Positions 8,641 to 17,510 of a stretch of 64,000 nucleotides of DNA are shown piece after piece. This DNA is from Kallotenue papyrolyticum. Lineage in GTDB: Bacteria > Chloroflexota > Chloroflexia > Chloroflexales > Kallotenuaceae. The notes under the pieces are model-generated. The model had not been told where the DNA came from, searched no databases, and worked only from the letters and a program-made list of their open reading frames with translations. The translations under genes were made by a program, and so were the position numbers. The DNA lies in contig NZ_JAGA01000002.1 of assembly GCF_000526415.1 (NCBI RefSeq), positions 2,038,001 to 2,102,000 on the forward strand, written 5' to 3'. The number at the start of each line of letters is the position of its first letter. Position 1 is the first letter of the stretch.

Positions 8641-9306
8641 TCAGATTTTGGTGGCGCGCAGGATCTGCACCACGCTGGCGCCGACGCGCTCCCAGTGCTC
8701 CTCCAGCGCAAAGCCGGCCTGTTGTAGCAGGGCAGGCCGCGGATCGTCGGCGGGCGTCTGACCTGTAGCGCGATAGGCAGCCGCGATCGCCGCGCTATAG
8801 GCATCGCGACGCAGCAGGCGCGCGCCGTCCACCAGTACCAGGCGTCCGCCGGGCCGCAGCACGCGCCGAATGTCGGCGATCGTGCGCGGATCGAGGATGT
8901 AGGGCGCCGGAAAGGTCGCCACCACGTCACTGAAGGTGGCGTCGCGGAAGGGCAGCCGGCGCGCATCGCCGCGCAGCAGCCACGCCGATAGGCCGGCGTG
9001 CGCGACCTTGCGCTGCGCCAGGCGCAGCATCGGCCACGCCTCGTCCAGCCCGACGCTCCAGACCCCCGCCTGGGCCAGCGCGCGCTGCAGGTAACCGGTG
9101 CCGCTGCCCAGCTCCAGCACGCGCGCGCCATGCAGGTGGGGCAGCGCCGTCACAACCCAGCGCGCCCACAGCCCACGCGAGACCAGCGCCGCGACCAGGT
9201 CGTAGCACCAGGCGAACTCGTGGTACAGGCGCGCAAAGGCCCACTGCAGACAGCGACGGCGCGCTCGGCGCGTCCAGCGTCGCAGTCGCGCTTGTGCGTC
9301 CTTCAT
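8641..9306 (-). CDS. Class I SAM-dependent methyltransferase
   Basis: 221-residue methyltransferase of the UbiE/type-11 group. Motif I is VLELGSGTGYLQ, followed by GLDEAWPML, the acidic GDARRLPFRDATF loop and the RRVLRPGGRLVLVDG motif. The basic N-terminus (RLRRWTRRARRRC) and a nearby hydrophobic helix hint at membrane proximity. The start at 9306 is supported by a consensus TATAAT at 9314-9319, seven bases from the ATG, so the message is likely leaderless. Substrate unknown. Confidence 0.82.
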   Translation of the reverse strand: MKDAQARLRRWTRRARRRCLQWAFARLYHEFAWCYDLVAALVSRGLWARWVVTALPHLHGARVLELGSGTGYLQRALAQAGVWSVGLDEAWPMLRLAQRKVAHAGLSAWLLRGDARRLPFRDATFSDVVATFPAPYILDPRTIADIRRVLRPGGRLVLVDGARLLRRDAYSAAIAAAYRATGQTPADDPRPALLQQAGFALEEHWERVGASVVQILRATKI

Positions 9307-9403
9307 GACGCGTATTATACGCCGCCGTTGCTGGCATACATTCTGCCGCTCCGCGGCAGCGGGCTGTGCGCCAACGTAGGGCGCTAGCGAGGAGCACCGG
9401 CTC

Positions 9404-12400
9404 ATGAGCGCATTCCAGCGACTTAGGCAACGTATCGGTTTGCTTCCCAACCCGATCAGCCGGCAGACGCGTCAGGTTCAGCCGCGGATCAGAGGCGCCG
9501 CGGTCAGCATCAGCGTATGTCCCTACTGCGCCGTCGGCTGCTCGCAACTGGTGTACACCAAGGACGGCAAGATCGTTGATATCGAGGGCAACTACGAAAG
9601 TCCGATCAACGGCGGCACGCTCTGTCCCAAGGGCGCGGCGACCTTTGGCCTGTTGCACAGTCCGCTGCGCGAAACCAAAGTCAAGTATCGCGCGCCCTAC
9701 AGCGATCGTTGGGAGGAACGCTCGCTGGAGTGGGCCATGGAGCGCATCGCGCAGCGCGTCAAGGAGACGCGCGACGCGACCTTCGAGGAAAAGGACGCGC
9801 AGGGCGTGCCGGTGATGCGTACGTTGGGCATCGCGCATCTGGGCGGCGCGACGCTGGACAACGAAGAGAACTACCTGATCAAGAAGCTCTTCACTGCCGG
9901 TTTGGGCATCGTTGCTGTCGAAAACCAGGCGCGCATATGACACTCCAGCACGGTGCCCGGTCTGGGCGCACGACTGGGTCGCGGCGGCGCGACCACCACC
10001 CAGCAGAGCCTGGCCGATAGCGACTGCATCGTGATCATGGGCTCGAACATGGCCGAGAACCATCCGGTGGGCTTCCGCTTCGTGATGCAGGCCAAGCAGC
10101 GCGGCGCGACGATCATCCATGTCGATCCGCGTTTCTCGCGTACCTCGGCCATGGCCGATATCCACGTACCGCTGCGCGCGGGGAGTGATATCGCCGTGCT
10201 CGGCGGCATCATCAACTATGTGCTCAACAGCGAGCGCTGGAACAGCGATCCCTTTTTCCGCGAGTACGTCACGCACTACACCAACGCGCCGGTGATTATC
10301 AGCGAGCAGTTCCAGGATACCGAAGATTTGGGAGGCATCTTCTCCGGCTACGATCCACAGCAGCGTCGGTACGCCTTCGACACGTGGCAATACGCGGGCC
10401 AGCCCACGCCACCCGACCCTGAGCGCATGCCCGCCGGGCCGCCGGCGCGGCAGCCGCACGCCACCGGCCAGACCGGCGAGCGCGAGGAGGGTGGAGTCGG
10501 CGATCATGGCAGCCGGCATGATCATGCGACGCAGCATGCGCAGCGCGCGCACGGCCAGACCAGCGAGCCCTACAGCCAGCAGGTGGGGACCGGTTCAACC
10601 GCTCCACTATTCGATCCCACGCTGCAGCATCCGCGCTGTGTGTTGCAGATCGTCAAACGCCATTTCGCGCGCTACACCCCGGAGCTGGTGGAACAGATCT
10701 CCGGCGTGCCGCGCGAGCTGCTGATCCGCGTGGCTGAGACGCTGCTCCAGAACTCGGGCCGCGAGCGCACCTCGGCCTTTTGCTATGCGGTCGCCTGGAC
10801 GCAGCATACCGTGGGCACGCAGATGATCAGTTGCTGCGCCCTGCTGCAACTGCTGCTGGGCAACATCGGGCGACCGGGCGGCGGTATTCTGGCGCTGCGC
10901 GGCCATGCCACGATCCAGGGGAGTACCGACATCCCCACGCTCTACAACCTCTTGCCGGGCTACCTGCCCATGCCCAGCACCATGGCCGGCCATCGCTCCC
11001 TGGAGGCCTACCTGGCCGCCGAGCAGCCGGCGACCGGCCTGTGGTTCAACATGCCCGCCTACCTGATCAGCCTGCTCAAAGCCTGGTATGGCGCGGCCGC
11101 CACCGCCGAGAACGACTTTGCCTATGATCTGCTGCCCAAAATCTCCGGCGACTACTCCTTCGAGGCGATGATCCCGCTGATGCGCGACGGGATCATCAAA
11201 GGGCTCTTCTGCATGGGTCAAAACCCGGCGGTGGGCGGGCAAAACGCCGGCCTGGTGCGTCGGGCGCTGGCCAATCTCGACTGGCTGGTGGTGCGCGATC
11301 CCTACGAAATCGAAACCGCGGCCTTCTGGTACGACGCGCCCGAAGTGCGCAACGGCGAGCTGCGACCGCAGCAGATCAAAACCGAGATCTTCTTCCTGCC
11401 GCCGGCGGTCACGCCGGAGAAGGAGGGATCCTACACCAACACCCAGCGCCTGATACAGTGGCACGATCAGGCGGTCGCGCCGCCGGACGATTGCCGTTCC
11501 GAGACCTGGTTCGTCTACCACCTTGGTCGGCGTCTCAAGCAGCTCTACGCCGACGATCATTCGCCCAAAGGGCGCCAGATTCAGGCGCTGACCTGGGACT
11601 ATCCTACCCACGGCCCGCAGCAAGAGGTAGATGTGGAGGCGGTGATCAGGGAGATCAATGGCTACACCGTCGCCGACGGCCGGCTGCTGCCCGGCTTCCG
11701 CGCGCTCAGGGACGATGGTTCGACCGCCTGCGGCTGCTGGATCTACTCCGCCATCATGCCCGAGGAGGGGCATAACCGTGCCAAGGATCGCCGCGGCGAT
11801 GATCGCGCCGCGCTGGAGTGGGGCTTCGCCTGGCCCAACAACGTGCGCATCCTCTACAACCGCGCCTCGGCCGACCCGCAGGGGCGGCCCTGGAGCGAGC
11901 GCAAGAAGTGGGTCTGGTGGGATGCCGCCAAGGGCGAGTGGACCGGCTACGACACGCCCGATTTTCCACGCGACAAACCGCCCGACTACCAACCGCCCGC
12001 CGGTGCCCGCGGCGTGGACGCCCACGCCGGCGACAAGCCCTTCTTGTTGATCGCCGATGGACGTGGCCGCCTCTTTACCACTGCCGGGCTCCTCGACGGG
12101 CCGCTGCCGACGCACTACGAGCCCTGGGAGTCGCCTGTGTCCAACCTGCTCTATCCCAACTACACGCGTAGTCCGGTGGCTACCATCTTCGATCGTCCAG
12201 ACAATCCCTATCATGCGATCGGCGATGCGCGCTTCCCGTACGTGATCACCACCTACCGTCTGACCGAGCATCACACCGCCGGCGGCATGAGCCGCTTCGT
12301 GCCCTGGCTGGCCGAGCTGCAGCCGGAAGGCTTCGTCGAGATCAGTCCGGAGCTGGCCGCCGAACTCGGCATCGACAACGGCGATTGGGTTACCGTTGAG

Positions 12401-12688
12401 ACCCTGCGCGGCCAGGCCGAGGCGCGCGCGCTGGTCACCGAGCGCATGCAGCCCCTGCACGTCAACGGACGGCTGGTCCATCAGGTGGGCATGCCCTGGC
12501 ATTTCGGCTACGGCGGCTATGCCCGCGGTGGGATCGCCAACAACCTCAGCGCGCTGATCGAAGATCCTAACTCGCGTATCCACGAGGGCAAGGCGTTTAC
12601 CTGCACGCTGCGCAAAGGAAGGATCGGCGAGACGCGCAGCGAAGCAGGACAACGCCAGGCAGCCGACAACCCGACAGCGGAGGCATGA
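9404..12688 (+). CDS. fdhA: Formate dehydrogenase catalytic subunit, selenocysteine at UGA 9938
   Basis: This 1,094-residue molybdopterin oxidoreductase oxidises formate to CO2. The N-terminal [4Fe-4S] site is CPYCAVGC followed by GGTLCPKGAA. The frame is interrupted at codon 179 by a single TGA (9938-9940) within ENQARI-U-HSSTVPGLG, exactly where Sec occurs in E. coli FdnG/FdhF and actinobacterial FDHs. The downstream frame is the same (549 nt from start to 9953) and continues through GSNMAENHPVGFRF and VDPRFSRTSAMAD to the MopB-type C-terminus. No Tat signal is visible, unlike FdnG. A His/Gln/Gly-rich stretch of about 65 residues (10410-10610) interrupts the conserved fold. AGGAG precedes the ATG. 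The gene overlaps fdhB by 4 bp. A conventional annotation would split it into a 178-aa and a 911-aa protein. Confidence 0.94.
9953..9971 (+). promoter_or_regulatory. Bacterial SECIS-like hairpin of fdhA
   Basis: GTGCCC at 9953-9958 pairs with GGG (9964-9966) and CAC (9969-9971) around a CG bulge, presenting the apical loop GGTCT at 9959-9963. The loop begins 18 nt after the UGA. From memory this is the same loop sequence and spacing as in E. coli fdhF, where it binds SelB. Confidence 0.85.
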
Positions 12689-13617
12689 ACCATGGAGCGT
12701 CGGTGGGCAGATGGCATGGCATGCCGCCGACCGTCATGCCTCCACGCTCTGTCGCTCTCGATGCAAGGGAAGCAGAAGCCATGCTGAGCGATGTGCAGCT
12801 GATTGGTACAACCGGATCGCGGCCCGGCGCGATGGGCTTTCTGACCGATACGACGCTGTGTATCGGCTGCAAGGCCTGTGAGGTAGCCTGCAAGCAGTGG
12901 AACCAGTTGCCGATGGACAACTTCGGCTGGACCGGCCACAGCTACGACCACACTGGCGACCTGGGCGCGACCACCTGGCGCCATGTGGCCTTCATCGAAC
13001 GTCTGGACGGCGCCGACGGGCAGCGCGTGGATGTGATGCCGCCCTTCCAGAGTCACTGGCTGATGATGTCGGACGTGTGCAAGCACTGCGTGCGCGCCGG
13101 CTGCCTGGAAGCCTGTCCCACCGGCGCGATCATCCGCACCGAGTTCGATACCGTGGTGATCCAGCAGGAGATCTGCAATGGCTGCGGCTATTGCGTGCCG
13201 GCCTGTCCCTTCGGCGTGCCCGAGCTGAGCCTGTTCGACGGCAAGGCGCACAAATGCACGCTATGCTACGATCGCGTGACCGCCGGTCTGGAGCCGGCCT
13301 GTGCCAAGGCCTGCCCGACCGACTCGATCCAGTTCGGGCCGGTGGAGCACCTGCTGGAGCGCGCCCGGCAGCGCGTCGCGGATCTGCACGCGCGCGGAGT
13401 GACCAGCGCCTACATCTACGGCGATCGCGCCGTCGGCGGGACGCACGGCATCGATGGGCTGAACGCCTTGTTTATCCTGACGGCGGAGCCCGAGGTCTAT
13501 AACCTCCCTGCCGCGCCGGAGCTGCCACAAGACAAGGTCGGACGGGCCTTTCTGTCCACGCTGGGCGCGGCGCTGGCGCTGGGCGTGGCGGCGGTCGCGG
13601 CGCTGCGCCGCCTGTAG
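12685..13617 (+). CDS. fdhB: Formate dehydrogenase iron-sulfur subunit
   Basis: A ferredoxin-like subunit with four Cys clusters: CIGCKACEVACKQW, CKHCVRAGCLEACPTG, CNGCGYCVPACPFG and CTLCYDRVTAG...CAKACPT. This is the HybA/FdnH pattern for four [4Fe-4S] centres that pass electrons from FdhA to the membrane subunit. The C-terminus carries one hydrophobic helix (AFLSTLGAALALGVAAVAAL), as in FdnH. The ATG at 12685 overlaps the fdhA stop; its Shine-Dalgarno spacing is poor, and an internal ATG at 12781 is a credible alternative. Confidence 0.92.
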   Translation: MNHGASVGRWHGMPPTVMPPRSVALDAREAEAMLSDVQLIGTTGSRPGAMGFLTDTTLCIGCKACEVACKQWNQLPMDNFGWTGHSYDHTGDLGATTWRHVAFIERLDGADGQRVDVMPPFQSHWLMMSDVCKHCVRAGCLEACPTGAIIRTEFDTVVIQQEICNGCGYCVPACPFGVPELSLFDGKAHKCTLCYDRVTAGLEPACAKACPTDSIQFGPVEHLLERARQRVADLHARGVTSAYIYGDRAVGGTHGIDGLNALFILTAEPEVYNLPAAPELPQDKVGRAFLSTLGAALALGVAAVAALRRL

Positions 13618-13661
13618 TCTCGCTGATACGCGCCGTGCCGGCGCTGGCGCAGGAGGTGAGC

Positions 13662-14690
13662 ATGACGGCCAAATACGAACGTACCTGGGAGCACCGGCGC
13701 GCCGCAGGCCGCTCGGTCAGCGACGAGGCGCGCACGAGCTACTATGGCCTGCCGACTATTCACAAGCCGCACTGGAAATGGCTGATCATCTGGTACTTCT
13801 TCCTGGGCGGGATTTCGGCGGCCAGCTATGTGATCGCGACCCTTGCCGATCTGCTCGCCAAGAGCCACGATGCGCGGCGCATCGCCCGCGCCGGACGCTA
13901 CCTCTCCCTGGCGACGCTGATCCCCAGCCCGATCCTGCTGATCCTCGATCTGGGACGACCCGAGCGCTTCTTTCACATGCTCTCCATTCTCAAGCTGCGC
14001 TCACCGATGTCGGTCGGTACCTGGGGGCTGACGATCTTCGGTGGCTTCTGCGGTCTTTCGGCGCTGATCCAGGCGGCGCAGGACGGCCTACTGGCCTGGG
14101 CGCGTCCGCTCAACCGCCTGCTGCTGGCACTGCCGCGGCGCGCCATTGGACTGGTCGGCAGCGTGTTTGGCTTTTTCGTTGGTGGCTACACCGGCGTGTT
14201 GCTCAGCGCTACGGCCGTGCCGCTGTGGGCCAGAAACTTTCTGCTGCTGGGGCCGCTGTTTCTGACCTCGGCGCTCTCAACCGCGACGGCGGCCGTGACG
14301 CTGGTGCTGGCGCTGGGGCGTCGTGTGAATCGGCGCGCGCTGCACGTGCTGGAGCGCCTCGATCGGCTGGCACTGGCGATCGAGCTTGGCCTGATTCTCG
14401 CCGTGCGGCTCAACGCCGGTGCGGTGATCGGTCGCCCGCTGCGGCAGGGCCGGCTGGGCGCGCTCTTCCGCTGGGGTGTGCTCGGCGCCGGCATCTGCGC
14501 GCCGGCGTTGACGCATGTGGTTGGACGGCTCATGCGCGCACCGACGCGGCTGGTGGCGATCCTCGCATCGAGCCTGGTGCTGATCGGCGGCTTTCTGTTG
14601 CGCTATGTGGTCGTCATGGCCGGGCGTGCCTCCGCCGATGATCCAGAGGCCTATTTCGCCTTCACGCGCCATACCCGGCCACGGGCCTGA
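13662..14690 (+). CDS. Formate dehydrogenase membrane subunit, NrfD/PsrC type
   Basis: 342 residues with eight to nine transmembrane segments beginning at HWKWLIIWYFFLGGISAASY, the diagnostic N-terminal NrfD/polysulfide-reductase pattern. It also has the conserved DLGRPERFFHML loop between helices. It would anchor FdhAB and pass electrons to quinone. This replaces the cytochrome b subunit (FdnI) of E. coli. The start at 13662 follows an excellent AGGAGGTGAG; a longer frame begins at 13635 without support. Confidence 0.92.
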   Translation: MTAKYERTWEHRRAAGRSVSDEARTSYYGLPTIHKPHWKWLIIWYFFLGGISAASYVIATLADLLAKSHDARRIARAGRYLSLATLIPSPILLILDLGRPERFFHMLSILKLRSPMSVGTWGLTIFGGFCGLSALIQAAQDGLLAWARPLNRLLLALPRRAIGLVGSVFGFFVGGYTGVLLSATAVPLWARNFLLLGPLFLTSALSTATAAVTLVLALGRRVNRRALHVLERLDRLALAIELGLILAVRLNAGAVIGRPLRQGRLGALFRWGVLGAGICAPALTHVVGRLMRAPTRLVAILASSLVLIGGFLLRYVVVMAGRASADDPEAYFAFTRHTRPRA

Positions 14691-14722
14691 GCTGTGTGGC
14701 CGGTGCGGTCTTCGCCAACGCC

Positions 14723-15133
14723 TCAGCCCCGGCGACGCGCGGGCTGGGCCTGCTCCGCGGCGCGTGGACGCAGCACCACACGCTCCAGCGCGACGGTCTG
14801 CACCTGCTCCAGCGGGATGACGCGCCGATCGCGCAGGCCCCACCAGCGACCAACCACGATCGCGCCCTGGCCCAGCGGCTGGGCGTCGGCGGCGTGCGTG
14901 GCGTACGCCATGGCGGCGGACTGATGGCGCGGCCCGGGGTTGCCGATGGTCTGGGTTGGCATCGGGCCCAGCAGCTCGCCGTTGACCGCGCTGCTCTGGC
15001 GCGCGTCTGCCGGCACCTGTTCAGCAGCCGCCTGCGCGGGTCGGGCGATCACGCGGAGCACCGTGCCGAGGTAGATGTTGTCGAGCGTGTACACGTCCAT
15101 GCCGGGGCGGATATCTCGTTGATCGAAGCTCAT
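14723..15133 (-). CDS. PRC-barrel-like small protein (DUF2171 type)
   Basis: A 136-residue soluble protein beginning MSFDQRDIRPGMDVYTLD, followed by NIYLGTVLRVI. This is the start of a PRC-barrel/DUF2171 beta domain, which usually binds RNA or partner proteins. The second half (VVGRWWGLRDRRVIPLEQVQTV) could form another beta unit. The first 13 codons of the longer frame (to 15172) lack a ribosome site. Function unknown; it stands alone between fdh and rplS. Confidence 0.65.
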   Translation of the reverse strand: MSFDQRDIRPGMDVYTLDNIYLGTVLRVIARPAQAAAEQVPADARQSSAVNGELLGPMPTQTIGNPGPRHQSAAMAYATHAADAQPLGQGAIVVGRWWGLRDRRVIPLEQVQTVALERVVLRPRAAEQAQPARRRG

Positions 15134-15199
15134 GGCCGGCTTCTCCTGGCGCCCTGCCACGCTGTTCAGCAACGCGCATGCCAGCTACGACCAACACAG

Positions 15200-15230
15200 C
15201 GCCCGCAAACACGGAGGGCGTTTGCGGGCG
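15200..15230 (-). terminator. Hairpin after rplS
   Basis: An 11-bp perfect inverted repeat CGCCCGCAAAC / GTTTGCGGGCG with a 9-nt loop lies downstream of rplS on the minus strand. Only a weak T-containing tail follows, so termination may be inefficient. Confidence 0.6.
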
Positions 15231-15262
15231 TGTGCGTGTGTCCCTGAGCTACGATGGGCGAA

Positions 15263-15613
15263 TCAGTAGCGCCGTTCCTTGATGCGCGCGGCCTTGCCCG
15301 ACAGGTTGCGCAGGTAGTAGAGCTTGGCGCGCCGTACCTTGCCACGCCGCACCACCTTGATCGAGTCGATGCGCGGCGAATGGACCAAAAAGGTACGCTC
15401 GACGCCGATGCCGTGCGCGCCGATGCGACGGACAGTGAACGTCTCGTTGATGCCACCGCCGCGCCGCGCGATCACAACGCCCTCGAAGTCCTGCAGGCGC
15501 TCGCGATCGCCTTCAACGACCTTAACGCTCACGCGCACGGTATCGCCGGGACGAAACTCCGGAATGTCGTTGCGCAACTGATCCTTGACAACCTCGTGCA
15601 ACAGATCGGCCAT
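15263..15613 (-). CDS. rplS: 50S ribosomal protein L19
   Basis: L19 of 116 residues, the usual length, with [20 protein letters not shown], the [20 protein letters not shown] motif and a basic C-terminus ([26 protein letters not shown]). It sits at the 30S-50S interface. The ATG at 15613 follows AGGAAG; the longer frame to 15820 runs back through the leader and is not real. It is transcribed from a strong promoter about 150 nt upstream. Confidence 0.97.
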   Translation of the reverse strand: MADLLHEVVKDQLRNDIPEFRPGDTVRVSVKVVEGDRERLQDFEGVVIARRGGGINETFTVRRIGAHGIGVERTFLVHSPRIDSIKVVRRGKVRRAKLYYLRNLSGKAARIKERRY

Positions 15614-15715
15614 TAGTCGTCTTCCTTGTCGTTCCGCCACGCATCGGAACCTAGGGCCAATAACCAGACCGGCGGCCACTCCGCCGGGCACCGGACAACA
15701 GGGTGCGTGGCCCCT

Positions 15716-15750
15716 GGGCAAAAAGAATGTAGAGACGCGCGCCTCTACAT
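15716..15750 (-). promoter_or_regulatory. Terminator-like hairpin in rplS leader
   Basis: On the minus strand ATGTAGAG (15743-15750) pairs with CTCTACAT (15727-15734) and is followed by TTCTTTTT. It begins roughly 13 nt after the predicted start of transcription and over 100 nt before the rplS ATG. Such a hairpin would stop most transcripts unless countered, the hallmark of attenuation. Confidence 0.7.
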
Positions 15751-15770
15751 CGCCGGTGAGAGATGGCGAG

Positions 15771-15799
15771 ATTATAGCATACCGGCGCCTGGCCTGCAA
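15771..15799 (-). promoter_or_regulatory. rplS promoter, TTGCAG-17-TATAAT
   Basis: Read on the minus strand, TTGCAG (15794-15799) and TATAAT (15771-15776) are separated by 17 bp. It drives the leader and rplS. Confidence 0.85.
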
Positions 15800-15823
15800 C
15801 GCGTGCGCCATTTTATCCATTTT

Positions 15824-15852
15824 TTGACAACTTCCGCAAGCTATGCTAGCAT
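15824..15852 (+). promoter_or_regulatory. Sigma-70 promoter of the subtilase, TTGACA-17-TAGCAT
   Basis: TTGACA at 15824-15829 and TAGCAT at 15847-15852 are 17 bp apart. The predicted transcript starts near 15859 and leaves an unusually long leader of about 218 nt before the subtilase ATG at 16077. Confidence 0.82.
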
Positions 15853-16076
15853 AGCGCCGCCTCTCGACGGGGCGCAGTCCTTGGTCAGACGGTGCATAGC
15901 GCTGTGTGGCGCAGCGTGAGGCCGGTCATCGTCCCCCCACGGCCGGCTGTTCCGCGGTGAAACAACAGGCTGATCGCGGCCGGTTCCGCCTGCCCGGAGG
16001 CGGGCGCCGGGCGTGATCCGGACGTGGCTGCGTGCTCGCTGAGCGGCGTTGCTCCTTAGACAGGGAGGTCACACCT
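15853..16076 (+). other. Long 5' leader of the subtilase gene
   Basis: No coding signal in this 224-bp stretch. It holds several GC-rich inverted repeats, for example CCGCCT / AGGCGG near 15990-16008. I recognise no known riboswitch core. AGGGAGG at 16062-16068 is the ribosome-binding site. Confidence 0.5.
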
Positions 16077-17246
16077 ATGCGACGGTTTGTCGGCCTGTTC
16101 ACGCTCGTGTTCGTTCTGTTGGCCAACCTCGTAGTGATCGGTCCGGTGGCCGCCGGGCAGCCCAAACCCAAGCAGGCGCCCACCAGCCCCATGGCGGGCA
16201 AGCCCATCCCCAACCGCTATATTGTCGTGCTCAAGGAAGGCGCGGATGCGCGGGCGGTGGCAGCGATCACCGGGGTTGCGCCCAGCCTGGTGTACACGGC
16301 GGCGCTCAACGGCTTTGCCGCCGAGCTCAATCAGGGGCAGCTTACCGCGCTGCAGCATCATCCCGCGGTGGACTATATCGAGCAGGACACCGAGGTGACG
16401 CTCGACGCCACGCAGTACATGGATGCCAACGGCGATCCCTGGGGGCTGGATCGCATCGACCAGCGCGGTCTGCCGCTCTCGGGCAGCTACACCTACGCCA
16501 GCACCGGCTCCGGCGTGCGCGCGTACGTGATCGATACCGGTATTCAGACCAACCATCCGGAGTTCGGCTCGCGCGCCTCGGCGGTGTACGATGCCTTTGG
16601 CGGCAACGGTCAGGACTGCAACGGCCACGGCACGCATGTGGCCGGCACGATCGGCGGCGCGACCTATGGCGTGGCTAAGTCGGTGTATCTGCGCGCCGTG
16701 CGCGTGCTGGACTGCAACGGCTCCGGCTCGACCTCGGGGATCATCGCTGCGGTGGACTGGCTGCGCCAGAACGCGATCAAGCCGGCGGTGGCCAACATGT
16801 CGCTGGGTGGTGGCTACTCCTCGTCACTCAACACGGCGGTGACCAACCTGGTGAACTCGGGTGTCTTCGTCGCGGTGGCGGCGGGCAACGAGAACCAGGA
16901 TGCCTGCAACGTTTCGCCGGCCAGCGCCAGCGGCACGATCACCGTCGCGGCGTCGGATCGCAGCGATACGCGCGCGTCGTTCTCGAACTATGGCAGCTGT
17001 GTGGACATCTACGCGCCGGGCGTCAACATCAAGTCGGCCTGGATCAACAGCGGCACGCGCACGATCAGCGGCACCTCAATGGCGACGCCGCACGTCGCGG
17101 GCGTGGCCGCGCTCTACAAAGCCACGTATGGCGATGCCTCGGCCTCGACGATCATCAACTGGATGATCAACAACGCCACTACCAACGTGATCAAGAGCAA
17201 CGTTTCGGGCACGCCCAACCGTCTGCTGTATAAGGGCGGCCTGTAG
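16077..17246 (+). CDS. Secreted subtilisin-like serine protease (proteinase K/aqualysin type)
   Basis: 389-residue prepro-enzyme. A signal peptide (residues 1-26, [17 protein letters not shown] core) is followed by an I9 propeptide ([11 protein letters not shown]...VDYIEQD). The S8 catalytic domain has the triad in AYVIDTGIQ (Asp), [10 protein letters not shown] (His) and [15 protein letters not shown] (Ser); the oxyanion Asn is in VAAGNEN. Cysteines such as [23 protein letters not shown] and SCVDIYA could form disulfides, as in aqualysin I. The strong promoter and long leader suggest regulated secretion. Confidence 0.95.
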   Translation: MRRFVGLFTLVFVLLANLVVIGPVAAGQPKPKQAPTSPMAGKPIPNRYIVVLKEGADARAVAAITGVAPSLVYTAALNGFAAELNQGQLTALQHHPAVDYIEQDTEVTLDATQYMDANGDPWGLDRIDQRGLPLSGSYTYASTGSGVRAYVIDTGIQTNHPEFGSRASAVYDAFGGNGQDCNGHGTHVAGTIGGATYGVAKSVYLRAVRVLDCNGSGSTSGIIAAVDWLRQNAIKPAVANMSLGGGYSSSLNTAVTNLVNSGVFVAVAAGNENQDACNVSPASASGTITVAASDRSDTRASFSNYGSCVDIYAPGVNIKSAWINSGTRTISGTSMATPHVAGVAALYKATYGDASASTIINWMINNATTNVIKSNVSGTPNRLLYKGGL

Positions 17247-17510
17247 GTGGCCCTGGCTCCGCGGCGGGCGCCGGGCCGTCCGCCGTAATGCCGCCGGGTC
17301 GGGCCTGTGGTATAATGCATCTGCCGAAAAGCGAGCCAGCCGCGGCGTAGGGCGTCGCGGCTGGCTTGTCATCCAGGGCCATGTCCCGCCGTGCCGGTGC
17401 GCCGAATCGCCGGCTGCGAAGTAGGACGTTTGGCGCTTGGGTGCGGCATCGCAGTATGCTACGCTGCACCAAACCACGGGCAGGTGGCCCGGAAAGAGGT
17501 AGAGACATAC
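17247..17510 (+). other. lon leader with -10 box and stem-loop
   Basis: TATAAT at 17311-17316 is the likely -10 box; no good -35 is seen. The ~190-nt leader contains the stem AGCCAGCCGCG (17334-17344) / CGCGGCTGGCT (17356-17366) with an 11-nt loop and no U tract. No CIRCE element was found. A weak AGAGGT precedes the ATG. Confidence 0.6.

Noticed and set aside
9404-9940. A separate 178-aa FDH N-terminal protein ending at TGA 9938
   Set aside because: The frame continues directly through the TGA with conserved FDH sequence on both sides.
8927-10552. 541-aa minus-strand frame with one hydrophobic run
   Set aside because: Spans the divergent promoter region and antisense of fdhA; no supporting motif.
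10607-12652. 681-aa open frame on the minus strand inside fdhA
   Set aside because: It mirrors conserved fdhA codons, has no known motif and no ribosome site; a GC-rich shadow.
15853-16076. Known riboswitch in the subtilase leader
   Set aside because: None of the cores I know (cobalamin, TPP, SAM, c-di-GMP, glycine) could be recognised.
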